From an uncultured Clostridia bacterium (GTDB lineage: Bacteria; Bacillota; Clostridia; TANB77; CAG-508): 51,564 nt of DNA. This document shows, piece by piece, positions 8,309 to 17,226 of this stretch. Position numbers and translations under genes: made by a program. The DNA lies in NCBI GenBank assembly GCA_947591045.1, contig CANQCV010000010.1, positions 1 through 51,564 on the forward strand, read 5' to 3'. The notes beneath the pieces were generated by a model, which saw nothing but the letters and a program-made list of their open reading frames with translations, was not told where the DNA came from and did no database searches. Positions within the stretch are counted from its first letter, which is position 1; each line of letters opens with the position of its first letter.

Positions 8309-9234
8309 TTAAAATTTTAAAATGTATTCTGGATTTATGGTTCTATCTTCCCTCCATATTTCAAAATGTAAATGTGGTCCTGTAGTACGCCCGAGTTTCT
8401 CCTACTTCTGCAATTTTTTGTCCTCTCTTTACTTTTGCACCTTTTTTTACAACAATTTTATTGCAATGTGCATATCTTGTCATAATATCTCCATTTGTAA
8501 TTTCTACATGCTTTCCGATAATCTCCTTCTGATGAAACAAGTGTTACTGTTCCCTCTATTGAAGCATATATTGCTGTTCCCTTGTTTGCTCCAATATCTA
8601 TTCCATAGTGATTAGCAGAAACTATTTCTGTTGCTTTTCTTTTACCATATCTTGAAGTTACACTACCTTTTAAAGGAATTGCAAATTTTAATTTTGACTT
8701 TGCATATTCTGCGTCTTTTTCCATTTGCGATTTTTGGTTTTCCTCTTGCTTTTCTTCTTGTATTTCATTCGTTTCTGCCCCACCTATGCCACCTACTGTT
8801 TCATTGCTTTGCTCTTTATTTTCTATCTCGTTATTTTCCACTTCTTTTTCTTCTTGCTGAGTATCTGTTTGATTAGTATTTTCTTCTTGATTTTCATTTG
8901 GTATTATAAATTTATCTTTATTATTTTCAAAAAATGAACTAATTCCCGCATACACATTTTCAAAGTTAATATCATATGACAATAATTCTTTTGTTTTGCT
9001 AATAACATCTTCAGAAAATATATAATTTGTATTTTTTATTAAATAAAAAATTATGTATATGACTGAACAAATGGCTAACTGTAACGCCATTTTCTTAAAT
9101 AATGATATTTTTACTTTACTACTATTTACACTATTACTAGATACTCTTATTCCAGACTTATTTAAAGACCTTCTTCTGTAATAAATCTCTTCGGCTCTTC
9201 TTATTCTTTCCTCTTGGCTTATCGTTTTTTCCAA
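8309..9234 (-). CDS. spoIVFA: SpoIVFA-like M23 protein, with two +1 shifts
   Basis: Membrane-anchored LytM/M23 protein, 307 residues if both breaks are repaired. Residues 1-45 are basic, then a membrane segment ([17 protein letters not shown]), a low-complexity Glu/Asn/Gln linker, and an M23 domain ([18 protein letters not shown]). The zero frame breaks at CGG 8515-8517; +1 reading gives [15 protein letters not shown] and continues to a second CGG at 8391-8393, where another +1 gives [16 protein letters not shown]. Thus both zinc ligands pairs (HxxxD and HLH) appear only with recoding, and translation ends at TAA 8309. The position directly before spoIVFB supports SpoIVFA, its partner and regulator. 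That both breaks restore conserved Gly residues argues against random decay, though a pseudogene or base errors remain possible. Confidence 0.85.
8391..8393 (-). other. CGG frameshift site 2 (spoIVFA, distal)
   Basis: Coding strand GAGAAACT-C-GGGCGTACT. CGG follows ACT (Thr) in the frame reached after site 3. A +1 shift reads GGG (Gly) and restores the TGPHLHFE zinc-binding block. Confidence 0.85.
8515..8517 (-). other. CGG frameshift site 3 (spoIVFA, proximal)
   Basis: Coding strand GAGATTAT-C-GGAAAGCAT. CGG follows TAT (Tyr) in the zero frame. A +1 shift reads GGA (Gly) and restores the M23 core [11 protein letters not shown]. Confidence 0.85.
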
Positions 9235-9307
9235 AATAAAAACACCTCTTCCTTTGTTTTTTTAATGTATATTCAGGAAAAGGGTTTTTATTACCATTTT
9301 TTATATA

Positions 9308-9670
9308 TTAAATTATGCTAACCAAAAAACTAATTATTGCTACTGCTGTTAAAATCAAATTTAACTGTAATGATCTTTTATATCTACTCTCTAATTTTTT
9401 TAAATTATTTTTCCATTTTGGTGATTTCATCTCGAGGTTAGTAATATATTGGCTAACTACACTTTCAGCTTCTTTTATAATATATTGTGAATTATTTTCT
9501 TCTTTTTTAAGCTTTTCTTTATTATCTTCCTCATTTTTATCATTTTTTCTTTCTATATATTGGTATTTTTTTACTTTTTTATTTTCTTTTAAAACAACTA
9601 TTGCCTCATCTACTAAATTTGATGGCAAGTTCTTTAATACAATAATATTTTTCATGTTACTGATATCCAT
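9308..9670 (-). CDS. Small C-tail-anchored protein, unknown
   Basis: A 120-residue protein with an N-terminal alpha/beta-like stretch (MKNIIVLKNLPSNLVDEAIV), a highly charged Lys/Glu/Asn middle of about 40 residues and a single C-terminal membrane segment (LNLILTAVAIISFLVSII). This is the layout of a tail-anchored protein. I do not recognise the family. GGAGG precedes the ATG. It lies between yyaC and spoIVFA on the same strand, so a sporulation link is possible by context only. Confidence 0.6.
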   Translation of the reverse strand: MDISNMKNIIVLKNLPSNLVDEAIVVLKENKKVKKYQYIERKNDKNEEDNKEKLKKEENNSQYIIKEAESVVSQYITNLEMKSPKWKNNLKKLESRYKRSLQLNLILTAVAIISFLVSII

Positions 9671-9727
9671 TTCTATACCTCCAAAAATCTATATTGTTTA
9701 TATAGATTTTTGCCAATTTTACCAGTT

Positions 9728-10210
9728 TTATACATAATTTATTTTTTCTAGCATTTTATATAGTCTATATGTTATTTGATTTGATAAATCATTAATTTTA
9801 TTTTTCTCTACATTTTTTAATGTTTTAATATTTTCTTGTAAGTCATTACTGTATTCTCCAACAACTCCTTTTATATTAATGTGAGATGGATAATAAGTAC
9901 CATTTCCTAATGCACTTCCTATTTTTATATAACCAGTACTTGTTACTATTTTATTAATCATTTCTTTTTTGCCTAAAGCTGCATCAACTGTAATTATAAA
10001 TGGATTGGGATAGTCTTTTTTTACTTGTTCCCATATATTTTTTGCATTATTAAAATTTAGTGTTGATTTGCAGTTTCCTAAAACTACAACATTACTATTA
10101 TTATTTAGTAATCTACCTAATTTTTTTCCTACAATAGGTCCAATACAATCACCTGCGATTTTATTAGTTCCAACACATAGTATAACAACATTAGAAAAAT
10201 GCTCCATCAT
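9728..10210 (-). CDS. yyaC: YyaC-family sporulation protein (DUF1256)
   Basis: Protein of the YyaC/DUF1256 family, related to the germination protease fold (GPR). I start it at ATG 10210 with AAGGGGTG upstream, giving 160 residues; an upstream in-frame start would add seven. Visible family features are the N-terminal strand with CVGTNKIAGDCIGPIVG at about residues 10-27, and ITVDAALGKKE followed by GALGNGT-like Gly-rich text (GSALGNGTYYPSHINIKGVVG). The role of YyaC is not well defined; it is a sporulation-associated gene in Firmicutes. Its stop is 57 bp before the next gene, and it is preceded by a small gene at 10234 on the same strand. Family confident, function not. Confidence 0.8.
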   Translation of the reverse strand: MMEHFSNVVILCVGTNKIAGDCIGPIVGKKLGRLLNNNSNVVVLGNCKSTLNFNNAKNIWEQVKKDYPNPFIITVDAALGKKEMINKIVTSTGYIKIGSALGNGTYYPSHINIKGVVGEYSNDLQENIKTLKNVEKNKINDLSNQITYRLYKMLEKINYV

Positions 10211-10233
10211 AACACCCCTTATATAAAGCAATA

Positions 10234-10479
10234 TTATTCTTGATGATTTGCAATTATGATACTAACATTTTTATCTCTATTATATTTTGTTATTATATCT
10301 TGCGAAAAACTTGCTATTTCATCTGATACTACTAACATTTTGTAATCTTTTTGTACTAACTCTTTTATTTTTTTGTCCGTTTGTTCAGGGTCTTTTAATT
10401 TATATACATCAAAGCCTAATGCTTCTGGTATTTTAAAACTATTTTTATCTTTATCATATTTTAACCATGAAACTTTCAT
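10234..10479 (-). CDS. Small protein, ATP-synthase-F-like fold possible
   Basis: An 81-residue protein, MKVSWLKYDKDKNSFKIPEA then ALGFDVYKL, ending in LVVSDEIASFSQDIITKY and a hydrophobic strand. The pattern (Gly-Phe strand, helix, then a strand with an acidic-Glu-Ile-Ala turn) is reminiscent of V-type ATPase subunit F, but no other V-ATPase genes are nearby, so I would not name it so. It ends 24 bp before yyaC, suggesting an operon. Its AAGGTG ribosome site is 9 bases before the ATG. Function unknown. Confidence 0.55.
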   Translation of the reverse strand: MKVSWLKYDKDKNSFKIPEALGFDVYKLKDPEQTDKKIKELVQKDYKMLVVSDEIASFSQDIITKYNRDKNVSIIIANHQE

Positions 10480-10534
10480 TAAAAATCACCTTCTTAATTT
10501 ATTGTTTCATATTTCTTTAATTTTTATACAAAAT

Positions 10535-10579
10535 AAAGCATAATATAACGAATTTAATTTTTTCATTACATTATGCTTT
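10535..10579 (-). terminator. Hairpin after nrdG
   Basis: AAAGCATAAT (10535-10544) pairs with ATTATGCTTT (10570-10579) across a 25-base loop, just after the nrdG stop at 10586. The T-run is interrupted, so it may be leaky. Confidence 0.5.
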
Positions 10580-10585
10580 TTTATT

Positions 10586-11119
10586 TTATTTATCTTCTTC
10601 CCACAAAACAATTTCATTTTGTGCTAGACTTTTTTTAACATCTATAATTCTTTGGTTGCTAGATCCTTTAAATCTTAATTTTGGATCTTTTAGTTCTTCC
10701 ACAAATTTTCCATCTACTATGTAATCTATATTGTCTACCATTTGTTTTGTTGTATCTCTATGTTCTTTGCCTATCATTTCACCTAATATTTGCTCATCAA
10801 AAGTGAAACCTGTATAACACCAAATTTTTTTATCTGGGTATATTTGCTTTACTTTTTTTATTAATGGCACTAAACCCTCTTGATTTACTTTTTCAAATGG
10901 TTCTCCTCCAAGTAGACTTAAGCCTGTAATATAGTCTGGTTTTAAATCTTCTATAATTTGATTTTCTTCTTTTTCTGTAAAATTATCTCCATATTCAAAG
11001 TCCCATGCTTCTCTATTAAAGCAATTTTTACAATGGTGATTACATCCGCTTACAAACAATGATACTCTAACTCCTGGTCCATTTGCGACATCACATTTTT
11101 TTATTTTTGCATATTTCAT
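10586..11119 (-). CDS. nrdG: Anaerobic ribonucleotide reductase activase
   Basis: Radical SAM activase that installs the glycyl radical on class III ribonucleotide reductase NrdD; 177 residues. The cluster motif is at about residues 30-38 (SGCNHHCKNCF, CxxxCxxC). The Gly-rich SAM-binding text GLSLLGGEPFE follows at about 67-77. The start MKYAKIKKCDVANGPGVRVSLF is typical. It lies 36 bp downstream of nrdD on the same strand, the usual operon order. Expression would matter under strict anaerobiosis, in line with the Crp/Fnr-type regulator divergently placed upstream of nrdD. There is no sign of damage. Confidence 0.95.
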   Translation of the reverse strand: MKYAKIKKCDVANGPGVRVSLFVSGCNHHCKNCFNREAWDFEYGDNFTEKEENQIIEDLKPDYITGLSLLGGEPFEKVNQEGLVPLIKKVKQIYPDKKIWCYTGFTFDEQILGEMIGKEHRDTTKQMVDNIDYIVDGKFVEELKDPKLRFKGSSNQRIIDVKKSLAQNEIVLWEEDK

Positions 11120-11155
11120 AGGGGATTTGCCTCCGTTCTTGTTAAAAGTTATCTT

Positions 11156-13282
11156 CTACAAGTGTAATACTCTTGCTTTTATCTCTTTTGTTTTTCCTTC
11201 ATTCCAGAAGTTTTCTCCTAAATATCCACATGTTCTTCTTGTTACATTCATTTTGTTTTTATCTTTATTTCCACAGTTTGGGCATTCCCATTCTAGATTA
11301 TCATTTATGATAATTTCTCCGTCGAATCCGCAAACATGGCAATAATCTGATTTTGTATTAAACTCTGCATATTGAATATTATCATAAATAAATTTTACTA
11401 CATCTTCTAATGCTTTTAAGTTATGTCTCATATTTGGTATTTCAATATATGAAATTGCTCCACCTGTTGATATTGATTGGAATTCACTTTCAAATCTTAA
11501 TTTTTCAAAAGCATCTATTTGTTCTCTTACATCTACATGGTATGAGTTTGTATAATAACCTTTATCTGTAACATCTGGTATTGTTCCAAATCTTTCTTTA
11601 TCAATACGAGCGAAACGATAGCATAGACTTTCTGCTGGTGTTCCATATAATGCAAAGCCAATGTTTGTTTCTTTTTTCCATCTTGTAACTGTTTCTTTTA
11701 AATGTTTCATTACTTTTACTGCAAAATCATGTCCCTCTGGAGTAGTATGTGATACGCCTTTCATTAATTTTGTCATTTCATAAATTCCAATATATCCTAA
11801 TGAAATTGTAGAATATCCACCATATAATAATTTGTCGATTTTTTCTCCTTTTGGCAATCTTGCAATTGCTCCATATTGCCAGTGAATAGGACTTATATCT
11901 GATTTTGTTCCAAGTAATGCATAGTGTCTACACATTAAAGCTTCTTTGCATAATTCTAGTCTTTCGTCTAATAGTTTCCAGAATTTTTCTTCATCTCCAT
12001 CTGCTACGATTGCAACTTGTGGTAAATTGATACTAACAACACCTTGATTAAATCTTCCTTCAAATTTATAATTTCCGTTTTCATCTTTCCAAGGAGATAA
12101 GAAACTTCTGCAACCCATTGGGCTAAATACATTTCCTTCATAGTTTTCACGCATTTTTTTAGCTGATATATAATCAGGATATAATCTTTTTGCAGAGCAT
12201 TTTACAGCAAGTTTTGTTAAATAGTCATATTCTCCACCTTTTAGGCAGTTATGTTCATCTAATACATAGACAAGTTTTGGGAATGCAGGTGTAATGAAAA
12301 CTCCTTTTTCATTTTTTATTCCTTCATATCTTTGCTTGATTACTTCCTCTATAATCATTGCATTTTCTTTTATGTATGGATCATCTTTTTCCAAATGTAA
12401 AAATAGAGTAACAAATGGTGCTTGTCCATTAGTTGTCATTAAAGTATTTATTTGATATTGAATAGTTTGAACACCTTGTCTTAATTCTGTTCTTAATCTT
12501 GTTTGTGTGATTTCTTCTATTAATTCTTCTGATAATTTATCTTTATATTCTTCTGTTAATTCTTGTTTAAATTTATCATAGCTTTTTCTTAAATATTTTC
12601 CTAAGTGTTTTAAATCTACTGATTGTCCACCATATTGGTTTGATGCAACAGCAGCAATAATTTGTGTTGTAATTGTACATGCTACTTGGAATGTTTTTGG
12701 GCTTTCCATTAATTTTCCATTCATAACAGTTCCATTATCTAGCATATCTTCAATGTTAATTAAGCAACAATTAAAGATTGGTTGAATAAAGTAATCTGCA
12801 TCATGGAAGTGTAAAACTCCTTCTTCATGTGCTTTTGAAATTTTTTCTGGAAGTAATAATCTTTTTGTTAAATCTCTTGAAACCTCACCTGCAATATAGT
12901 CTCTCTGGGTAGATGCAAGCATTGTATTTTTGTTTGAATTTTCTTCTGCAAGTTCTTTGTTTTCATTTCTAATTAATCCCAAAATTGACTCATCTGTTGT
13001 ATTTGATTTTCTAACTAATGCTCTTGTATAACGATATACAATATATTTCTTTGCAAGTTCATATTTGTCTAATTCCATTAATTTTTCTTCGATAATATCT
13101 TGAATATCTTCTACTAACATTCTTTTTTTGTCTAATGATTCTATATACTCTATAATTCCATTAATATCATCTTTTGATGCTTTTTGTTTTGCTGTCACTT
13201 CTTTATTTGCTTTTTCTATCGCTATTTTTATTTTGCTCCTATCATAATCTACTGCTCTTCCATCTCTTTTTATTACTTTCAT
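11156..13282 (-). CDS. nrdD: Anaerobic ribonucleoside-triphosphate reductase
   Basis: Class III ribonucleotide reductase, which makes deoxynucleotides without oxygen. I choose ATG 13282 (GGGGGG/TAAAATAACT before it), giving 708 residues; a longer in-frame extension upstream is low-complexity and unlikely. Residues 1-95 are the ATP-cone allosteric domain (MKVIKRDGRAVDYDRSKI). The catalytic barrel includes GCRSFLSP and SVSINLPQ-like text (GVVSINLPQVAI). The C-terminus has the zinc site CHVCG...CPNCG and the glycyl-radical loop RRTCGYLGENFW. All key residues are present. It is followed by nrdG. A 331-bp gap separates it from the divergent Crp/Fnr gene; no clear NrdR boxes were seen by eye. Confidence 0.96.
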   Translation of the reverse strand: MKVIKRDGRAVDYDRSKIKIAIEKANKEVTAKQKASKDDINGIIEYIESLDKKRMLVEDIQDIIEEKLMELDKYELAKKYIVYRYTRALVRKSNTTDESILGLIRNENKELAEENSNKNTMLASTQRDYIAGEVSRDLTKRLLLPEKISKAHEEGVLHFHDADYFIQPIFNCCLINIEDMLDNGTVMNGKLMESPKTFQVACTITTQIIAAVASNQYGGQSVDLKHLGKYLRKSYDKFKQELTEEYKDKLSEELIEEITQTRLRTELRQGVQTIQYQINTLMTTNGQAPFVTLFLHLEKDDPYIKENAMIIEEVIKQRYEGIKNEKGVFITPAFPKLVYVLDEHNCLKGGEYDYLTKLAVKCSAKRLYPDYISAKKMRENYEGNVFSPMGCRSFLSPWKDENGNYKFEGRFNQGVVSINLPQVAIVADGDEEKFWKLLDERLELCKEALMCRHYALLGTKSDISPIHWQYGAIARLPKGEKIDKLLYGGYSTISLGYIGIYEMTKLMKGVSHTTPEGHDFAVKVMKHLKETVTRWKKETNIGFALYGTPAESLCYRFARIDKERFGTIPDVTDKGYYTNSYHVDVREQIDAFEKLRFESEFQSISTGGAISYIEIPNMRHNLKALEDVVKFIYDNIQYAEFNTKSDYCHVCGFDGEIIINDNLEWECPNCGNKDKNKMNVTRRTCGYLGENFWNEGKTKEIKARVLHL

Positions 13283-13613
13283 AGTTATTTTACCCCCCAG
13301 ATTTTTTTTATTTATGCTCCAATTATACATCAACTTTTTAACTTTTCTGTTGCATTTGCAACATTTTTTGCTTTTTTTGGTTTTAAAATTTGGTGTTATT
13401 TGCACCTGTAAGGAAAGAAGAAATATTACATTTATATTACAAATTTTTTTTATCATTTTTTGTTGAATTATCAATTATTTTAAGGTATAATCTTAACATA
13501 ATTATAACCATTCTTTTTAGACAAATTCGGTTTAAATGTTCAAAATATGCGGTGTTTATGATTATTACATTAATATTACATAGTATATTTCACTCATAAA
13601 AGGAGAGATACAT
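13283..13613. promoter_or_regulatory. Divergent control region nrdD / Crp-Fnr gene
   Basis: A gap of 331 bp between two divergent genes. On the plus strand TTGAAT (13463-13468), 17 bases and TATAAT (13486-13491) form a good promoter for the Crp/Fnr gene, with a leader of about 115 bases. A cluster of 'atattaca' words (near 13424, 13431 and 13570) may be regulator sites; no perfect Fnr/Crp palindrome was found by eye. Confidence 0.55.
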
Positions 13614-14231
13614 ATGCAAATTTCAAATTTGATAGAAAATATATATCCAAACTGTGTCAAAATGCAAAAGAAATCTTTTGTAAAAGGTCAAGTTATTACA
13701 AGTTATATGGCAAAAAGAAAACAAATTTGCATTTTGCTTTCAGGTAAAGCAGATTTAATTAGATATGACTCAAAAGGAAATAAAGATATTATTGAGCGTT
13801 TTTCTTCAAATGATATTTTTGGAGAAACTTTTTACCCTGTTAATACTAACAATGAACTTTTTGTTTCAGCAACAGAAAATTGCGAAGTTCTTTTGTTTTT
13901 ATATGAAGATATTCATACTAAATGTAAGGCAAATTGTAAATTTCACTCAGATTTAATTTCTTATATCTTAGAATTAGTTTTAGCACATTGTATTCAGCAA
14001 AATACAAGAATAGAAATTTTATCAAAAAGAACTATACGCGAAAAATTGCTTAGCTATTTTTCTATACTATCTAGCAAAGGTTTTAGTAAAACAATTTCTT
14101 TGCCTTTTTCTTTAACCAATTTAGCAGATTATTTAAGTGTTGATAGAAGTGCTATGATGAGAGAAATAAAATCTTTAATTGATGATGGTTTTATTGCTAA
14201 AGAAGGTAGTAAAATTAAACTTCTATTCTAG
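13614..14231 (+). CDS. Crp/Fnr family transcription regulator
   Basis: A 205-residue regulator. Residues 20-115 form the cyclic-nucleotide-binding-type beta barrel (ICILLSGKADLIRYDSKG, then DIFGETF), and residues 145-205 a winged helix-turn-helix (LTNLADYLSVDRSAMMREI) with the C-terminal wing (FIAKEGSKIKLLF). There is no N-terminal cysteine cluster of Fnr type; the cysteines present (C16, C43, C92, C106, C110) are not in an obvious 4Fe-4S arrangement. AAAGGAGAG lies before ATG 13614. It is divergent from nrdD-nrdG, so control of that operon is plausible but unproven. It ends overlapping the convergent DUF4116 gene by 9 bases. Confidence 0.88.
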   Translation: MQISNLIENIYPNCVKMQKKSFVKGQVITSYMAKRKQICILLSGKADLIRYDSKGNKDIIERFSSNDIFGETFYPVNTNNELFVSATENCEVLLFLYEDIHTKCKANCKFHSDLISYILELVLAHCIQQNTRIEILSKRTIREKLLSYFSILSSKGFSKTISLPFSLTNLADYLSVDRSAMMREIKSLIDDGFIAKEGSKIKLLF

Positions 14232-14732
14232 TATCTTTTTTATATCTTCATCTTCTAATAAATTTTCGTCTAAAACATATTCTTTTGCCCTTTTATCATT
14301 TTGAAGTGCAAGAATCACTACATCTTTATCTTTTCTTAATCTGTCACTTGCATATTTTAATATAAGTCCCTTATTTTTTACCGCTTCTTGCACAACTTCT
14401 TTATCGTCGCGTAGTTTAGCAGATGCAAAATATAATTCTTGCCCATCTATTTTTACACCTTCTAAAAGTATTTGTTTATCTTCTCTTAACCTTTCGCTTG
14501 CATAACATACTGTCCAACCTATTTGTTTTACAGATGTTAAAACTATTTCTTTATCGTCTTTTAGTCTATTACTTGCAAATTCAAGGCTTTTTGCATCTTG
14601 ATTAACTGCTGCAAGTACAACTTCTTTATCGTCTTTTAATCTATTTGATGCCAAGTCAAGAAAACTCCCTTGTATTTTTACCTGTTCTAAAACATATTGT
14701 TTATCGTCTTTTTTAGTTTCGTCAAATTCCAT
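14223..14732 (-). CDS. DUF4116 repeat protein
   Basis: A 169-residue protein built from about five repeats of roughly 25-28 residues, each with the pattern DKEVVLxAVKxDGxxLxxASxRLRxD (for example DDKEIVLTSVKQIGW and REDKQILLEGVKIDGQEL). This is the DUF4116 repeat, helical and probably used for protein-protein contact; its cell function is unknown. Its start overlaps the end of the P-type ATPase gene by 11 bases, so translation is probably coupled to that gene. It converges on the Crp/Fnr gene with a 9-base overlap. Confidence 0.85.
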   Translation of the reverse strand: MEFDETKKDDKQYVLEQVKIQGSFLDLASNRLKDDKEVVLAAVNQDAKSLEFASNRLKDDKEIVLTSVKQIGWTVCYASERLREDKQILLEGVKIDGQELYFASAKLRDDKEVVQEAVKNKGLILKYASDRLRKDKDVVILALQNDKRAKEYVLDENLLEDEDIKKILE

Positions 14733-17070
14733 TTCTTATTTTTCTCCTTTTTTGTAAAATTTTATTAGAAACTATGTTTAACCATATAAAATTAAATATT
14801 GTAATTATCGAAAGTATTATAACTACTCCAACATACTCTTGTGTCAACATTATTGAAAATAAATCATTTAATGTAATAGATATTGTTACAAAAATACCAA
14901 TTAAACTTGCTAATAAAACCGTTCTTAAAACATTAAATGGTATAGATATTTTTATAATCAGCATAAATCCTGTTAATACCGTTAAAATTACACATATTGT
15001 TGAATATATCTCTGCTGGAAATGATAATTTTTCATCTATTATACAAACCATAATGATACTAAATATTACATTAAGTGACGCAGGAATTACCTTACTTATT
15101 ACATTTTCTATAAATTTTCCTTTAACGCGAGACTTGTTTGGCTCTAGTGCAAGTACAAATGACGGTATTCCTATACATACTAATGACATTAAGCTTAATT
15201 GAATTGGCATAAATGGATATGCTTTATGAATTAGTATAAATAGTATTGCAAGTATAACAGAATAAATAGTTTTCGATAAAAATAATGTTGCTGAACGCTC
15301 TAGGTTATTAATCGTTCTTCTTCCCTCTGCTACAATTTTTGGCATAGATTCAAAATTAGAATCTAAAAGTACTAATTGTGATACACTTCTTGCTGCATCT
15401 GATCCTTCTGCCATAGCGATACTACAATCTGACTCTTTTAGTGCAATAATATCATTTACTCCATCACCTGTCATTGCTACAGTATGTCCCATCTTTTTTA
15501 AATACATAACAATTTGTTTTTTCTGTATTGGAGTTACTCTTGCAAATATTTTATATTTTTTTACAGCCTCTTCTACTTCTTTTTCATCATTTAAAGTAGA
15601 ACAATCTACATATTTATCAAAGCCCTCTATTCCTACTCTTTGTGCTATTCTAGAAACAGTTATTGGACTATCTCCTGATAAAATTAAAATATCTACTCCC
15701 TGCTTTTTAAAATACTCTAGTGTTTTTATAGCATTTTCCCTTATTTTATCACTTATTAGTATAAAGCCTAAAACTTGAATATCTTTTGGCATCTCTTTTT
15801 CGTAGAATTTATTGTTTGAATGTGCAAGTACAACAACGCGATAGTCCTTTGCATATTCATTACATTCATTTAAGTTATCTTTTATAATAATTTCAGGTGC
15901 TCCTATTATAAAAGAGCCTTTATTTTCAAACTCTATTCCAGACCATTTTTTACTAGATGAAAAGGCAATCTTTTTAGCTACTTTCCAATTATCTTTTGCT
16001 TTATTATATTTTTGCCTTATTGCGTCTATTGTCGCATTTGTATCTTCTGAATTTAGTACAAAATTTGCTAATATTTCTTCCATTTGGTCCTTAGATATAT
16101 TTATAGGAACAATTTTATTTACTTCCATTTTTCCCTCTGTAATAGTTCCTGTTTTGTCTAAACATAGAGTGTCTACTCTTGCTAATGTTTCAATACAAAA
16201 TAATTCTTGAATTAATACTTTGCTTTTGGCAAGTCTTATACTACTTAAAGCTAATACTGTACTTGTAAGTAGAACTAAGCCTTCTGGTATCATTCCTATA
16301 ATAGCTGCAACTGTATGGACTACTGCATCTTTTAAAATACCACCATCTAAATTTAATTCACGGAAGAAAAGTATCCCCCCTAATGGGATAATTATAACTG
16401 ATACTATTTTTATAATTTTATTTAAAGAAGTCATTATTTCTGACTTTGCTTGTTTAATATATTTAGTTTCATTTGCAATTTTAGATGTAAAATTATTTTC
16501 TTTTATATGTTCTACTTTTCCAAAACATTTCCCGCTAACAACAAAACTACCAGACATAATCATGTCACCTGCTTTTTTTACAACAGGTTCTGATTCTCCA
16601 GTAATAAAAGATTCATTTACTTCTATTTCTCCCTGTAATATTATGCAGTCTACTACTATTTGATTTCCTATTTCAAATTTTAAAACATCATCTAGCACAA
16701 TTTCATCTATATCTATATCTTCTTCTTTTTTATTCCTTATACATTTTACCTTTGTAGTAGAAAGAAGTGCTAATTTATCTATTACCTTTTTAGAATGAAT
16801 TTCTTGAATAGTGCTAATTGCAGTATTTATAACAATCAGCATTATAAATAGCATATTTTTGTATTCTCCGACCAAAAATATTGCCAATGCTAATATAAAG
16901 TTTATTAAATTAAATATTGTAAAAAAATTTTTAAATATGATAGTTTTTATACTTTTAGTTGGTACTGTAATATCAATATTTACTAGATTTTCTTCTTTTC
17001 TTTTATTTACTTGCTCATATGATAACCCCTCAGTATATTTTGGGTTATATCTTTGCACATTTTCTTCCAT
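14722..17070 (-). CDS. P-type cation-transporting ATPase (CtpE-like)
   Basis: Cation-translocating P-type ATPase, 782 residues from ATG 17070, which has GGGGAAAAATA before it; an upstream in-frame start is less likely. The actuator motif TGESEPV is at about residues 160-166, the phosphorylation site DKTGTITEG at about 305-313, and the hinge TGDGVNDIIALKESD at about 535-550. The transmembrane pattern is of the P2/P3-like group, and the block VAEGRRTINNLERSATLFL resembles CtpE, a calcium exporter in mycobacteria. There is no N-terminal heavy-metal domain. The ion is therefore likely Ca2+ or another divalent cation, not settled by sequence. The DUF4116 gene is coupled downstream. Confidence 0.92.
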   Translation of the reverse strand: MEENVQRYNPKYTEGLSYEQVNKRKEENLVNIDITVPTKSIKTIIFKNFFTIFNLINFILALAIFLVGEYKNMLFIMLIVINTAISTIQEIHSKKVIDKLALLSTTKVKCIRNKKEEDIDIDEIVLDDVLKFEIGNQIVVDCIILQGEIEVNESFITGESEPVVKKAGDMIMSGSFVVSGKCFGKVEHIKENNFTSKIANETKYIKQAKSEIMTSLNKIIKIVSVIIIPLGGILFFRELNLDGGILKDAVVHTVAAIIGMIPEGLVLLTSTVLALSSIRLAKSKVLIQELFCIETLARVDTLCLDKTGTITEGKMEVNKIVPINISKDQMEEILANFVLNSEDTNATIDAIRQKYNKAKDNWKVAKKIAFSSSKKWSGIEFENKGSFIIGAPEIIIKDNLNECNEYAKDYRVVVLAHSNNKFYEKEMPKDIQVLGFILISDKIRENAIKTLEYFKKQGVDILILSGDSPITVSRIAQRVGIEGFDKYVDCSTLNDEKEVEEAVKKYKIFARVTPIQKKQIVMYLKKMGHTVAMTGDGVNDIIALKESDCSIAMAEGSDAARSVSQLVLLDSNFESMPKIVAEGRRTINNLERSATLFLSKTIYSVILAILFILIHKAYPFMPIQLSLMSLVCIGIPSFVLALEPNKSRVKGKFIENVISKVIPASLNVIFSIIMVCIIDEKLSFPAEIYSTICVILTVLTGFMLIIKISIPFNVLRTVLLASLIGIFVTISITLNDLFSIMLTQEYVGVVIILSIITIFNFIWLNIVSNKILQKRRKIRNGI

Positions 17071-17151
17071 TATTTTTCCCCAATATTTTTCATTACTTAT
17101 TTTTCTATATCTTATCATATTCTTTTAATTTTGCAACAAAAATTTTATACC

Positions 17152-17190
17152 AAAAAAAAATCTCAGTAATTTCTTACTGAGATTTTTTTT
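17152..17190. terminator. Strong bidirectional terminator
   Basis: TCTCAGTAA (17161-17169) and TTACTGAGA (17174-17182) form a perfect 9-bp stem, with an A9 run on one side and a T8 run on the other. It closes the PurA-like unit on the minus strand. Confidence 0.85.
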
Positions 17191-17226
17191 AGGTTCCTTA
17201 CTAAGGTTCTCCTTTTTTAGATAGTG

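Noticed and set aside
10234..10479. V-type ATPase subunit F
   Set aside because: Only a vague fold likeness and no other V-ATPase genes nearby.
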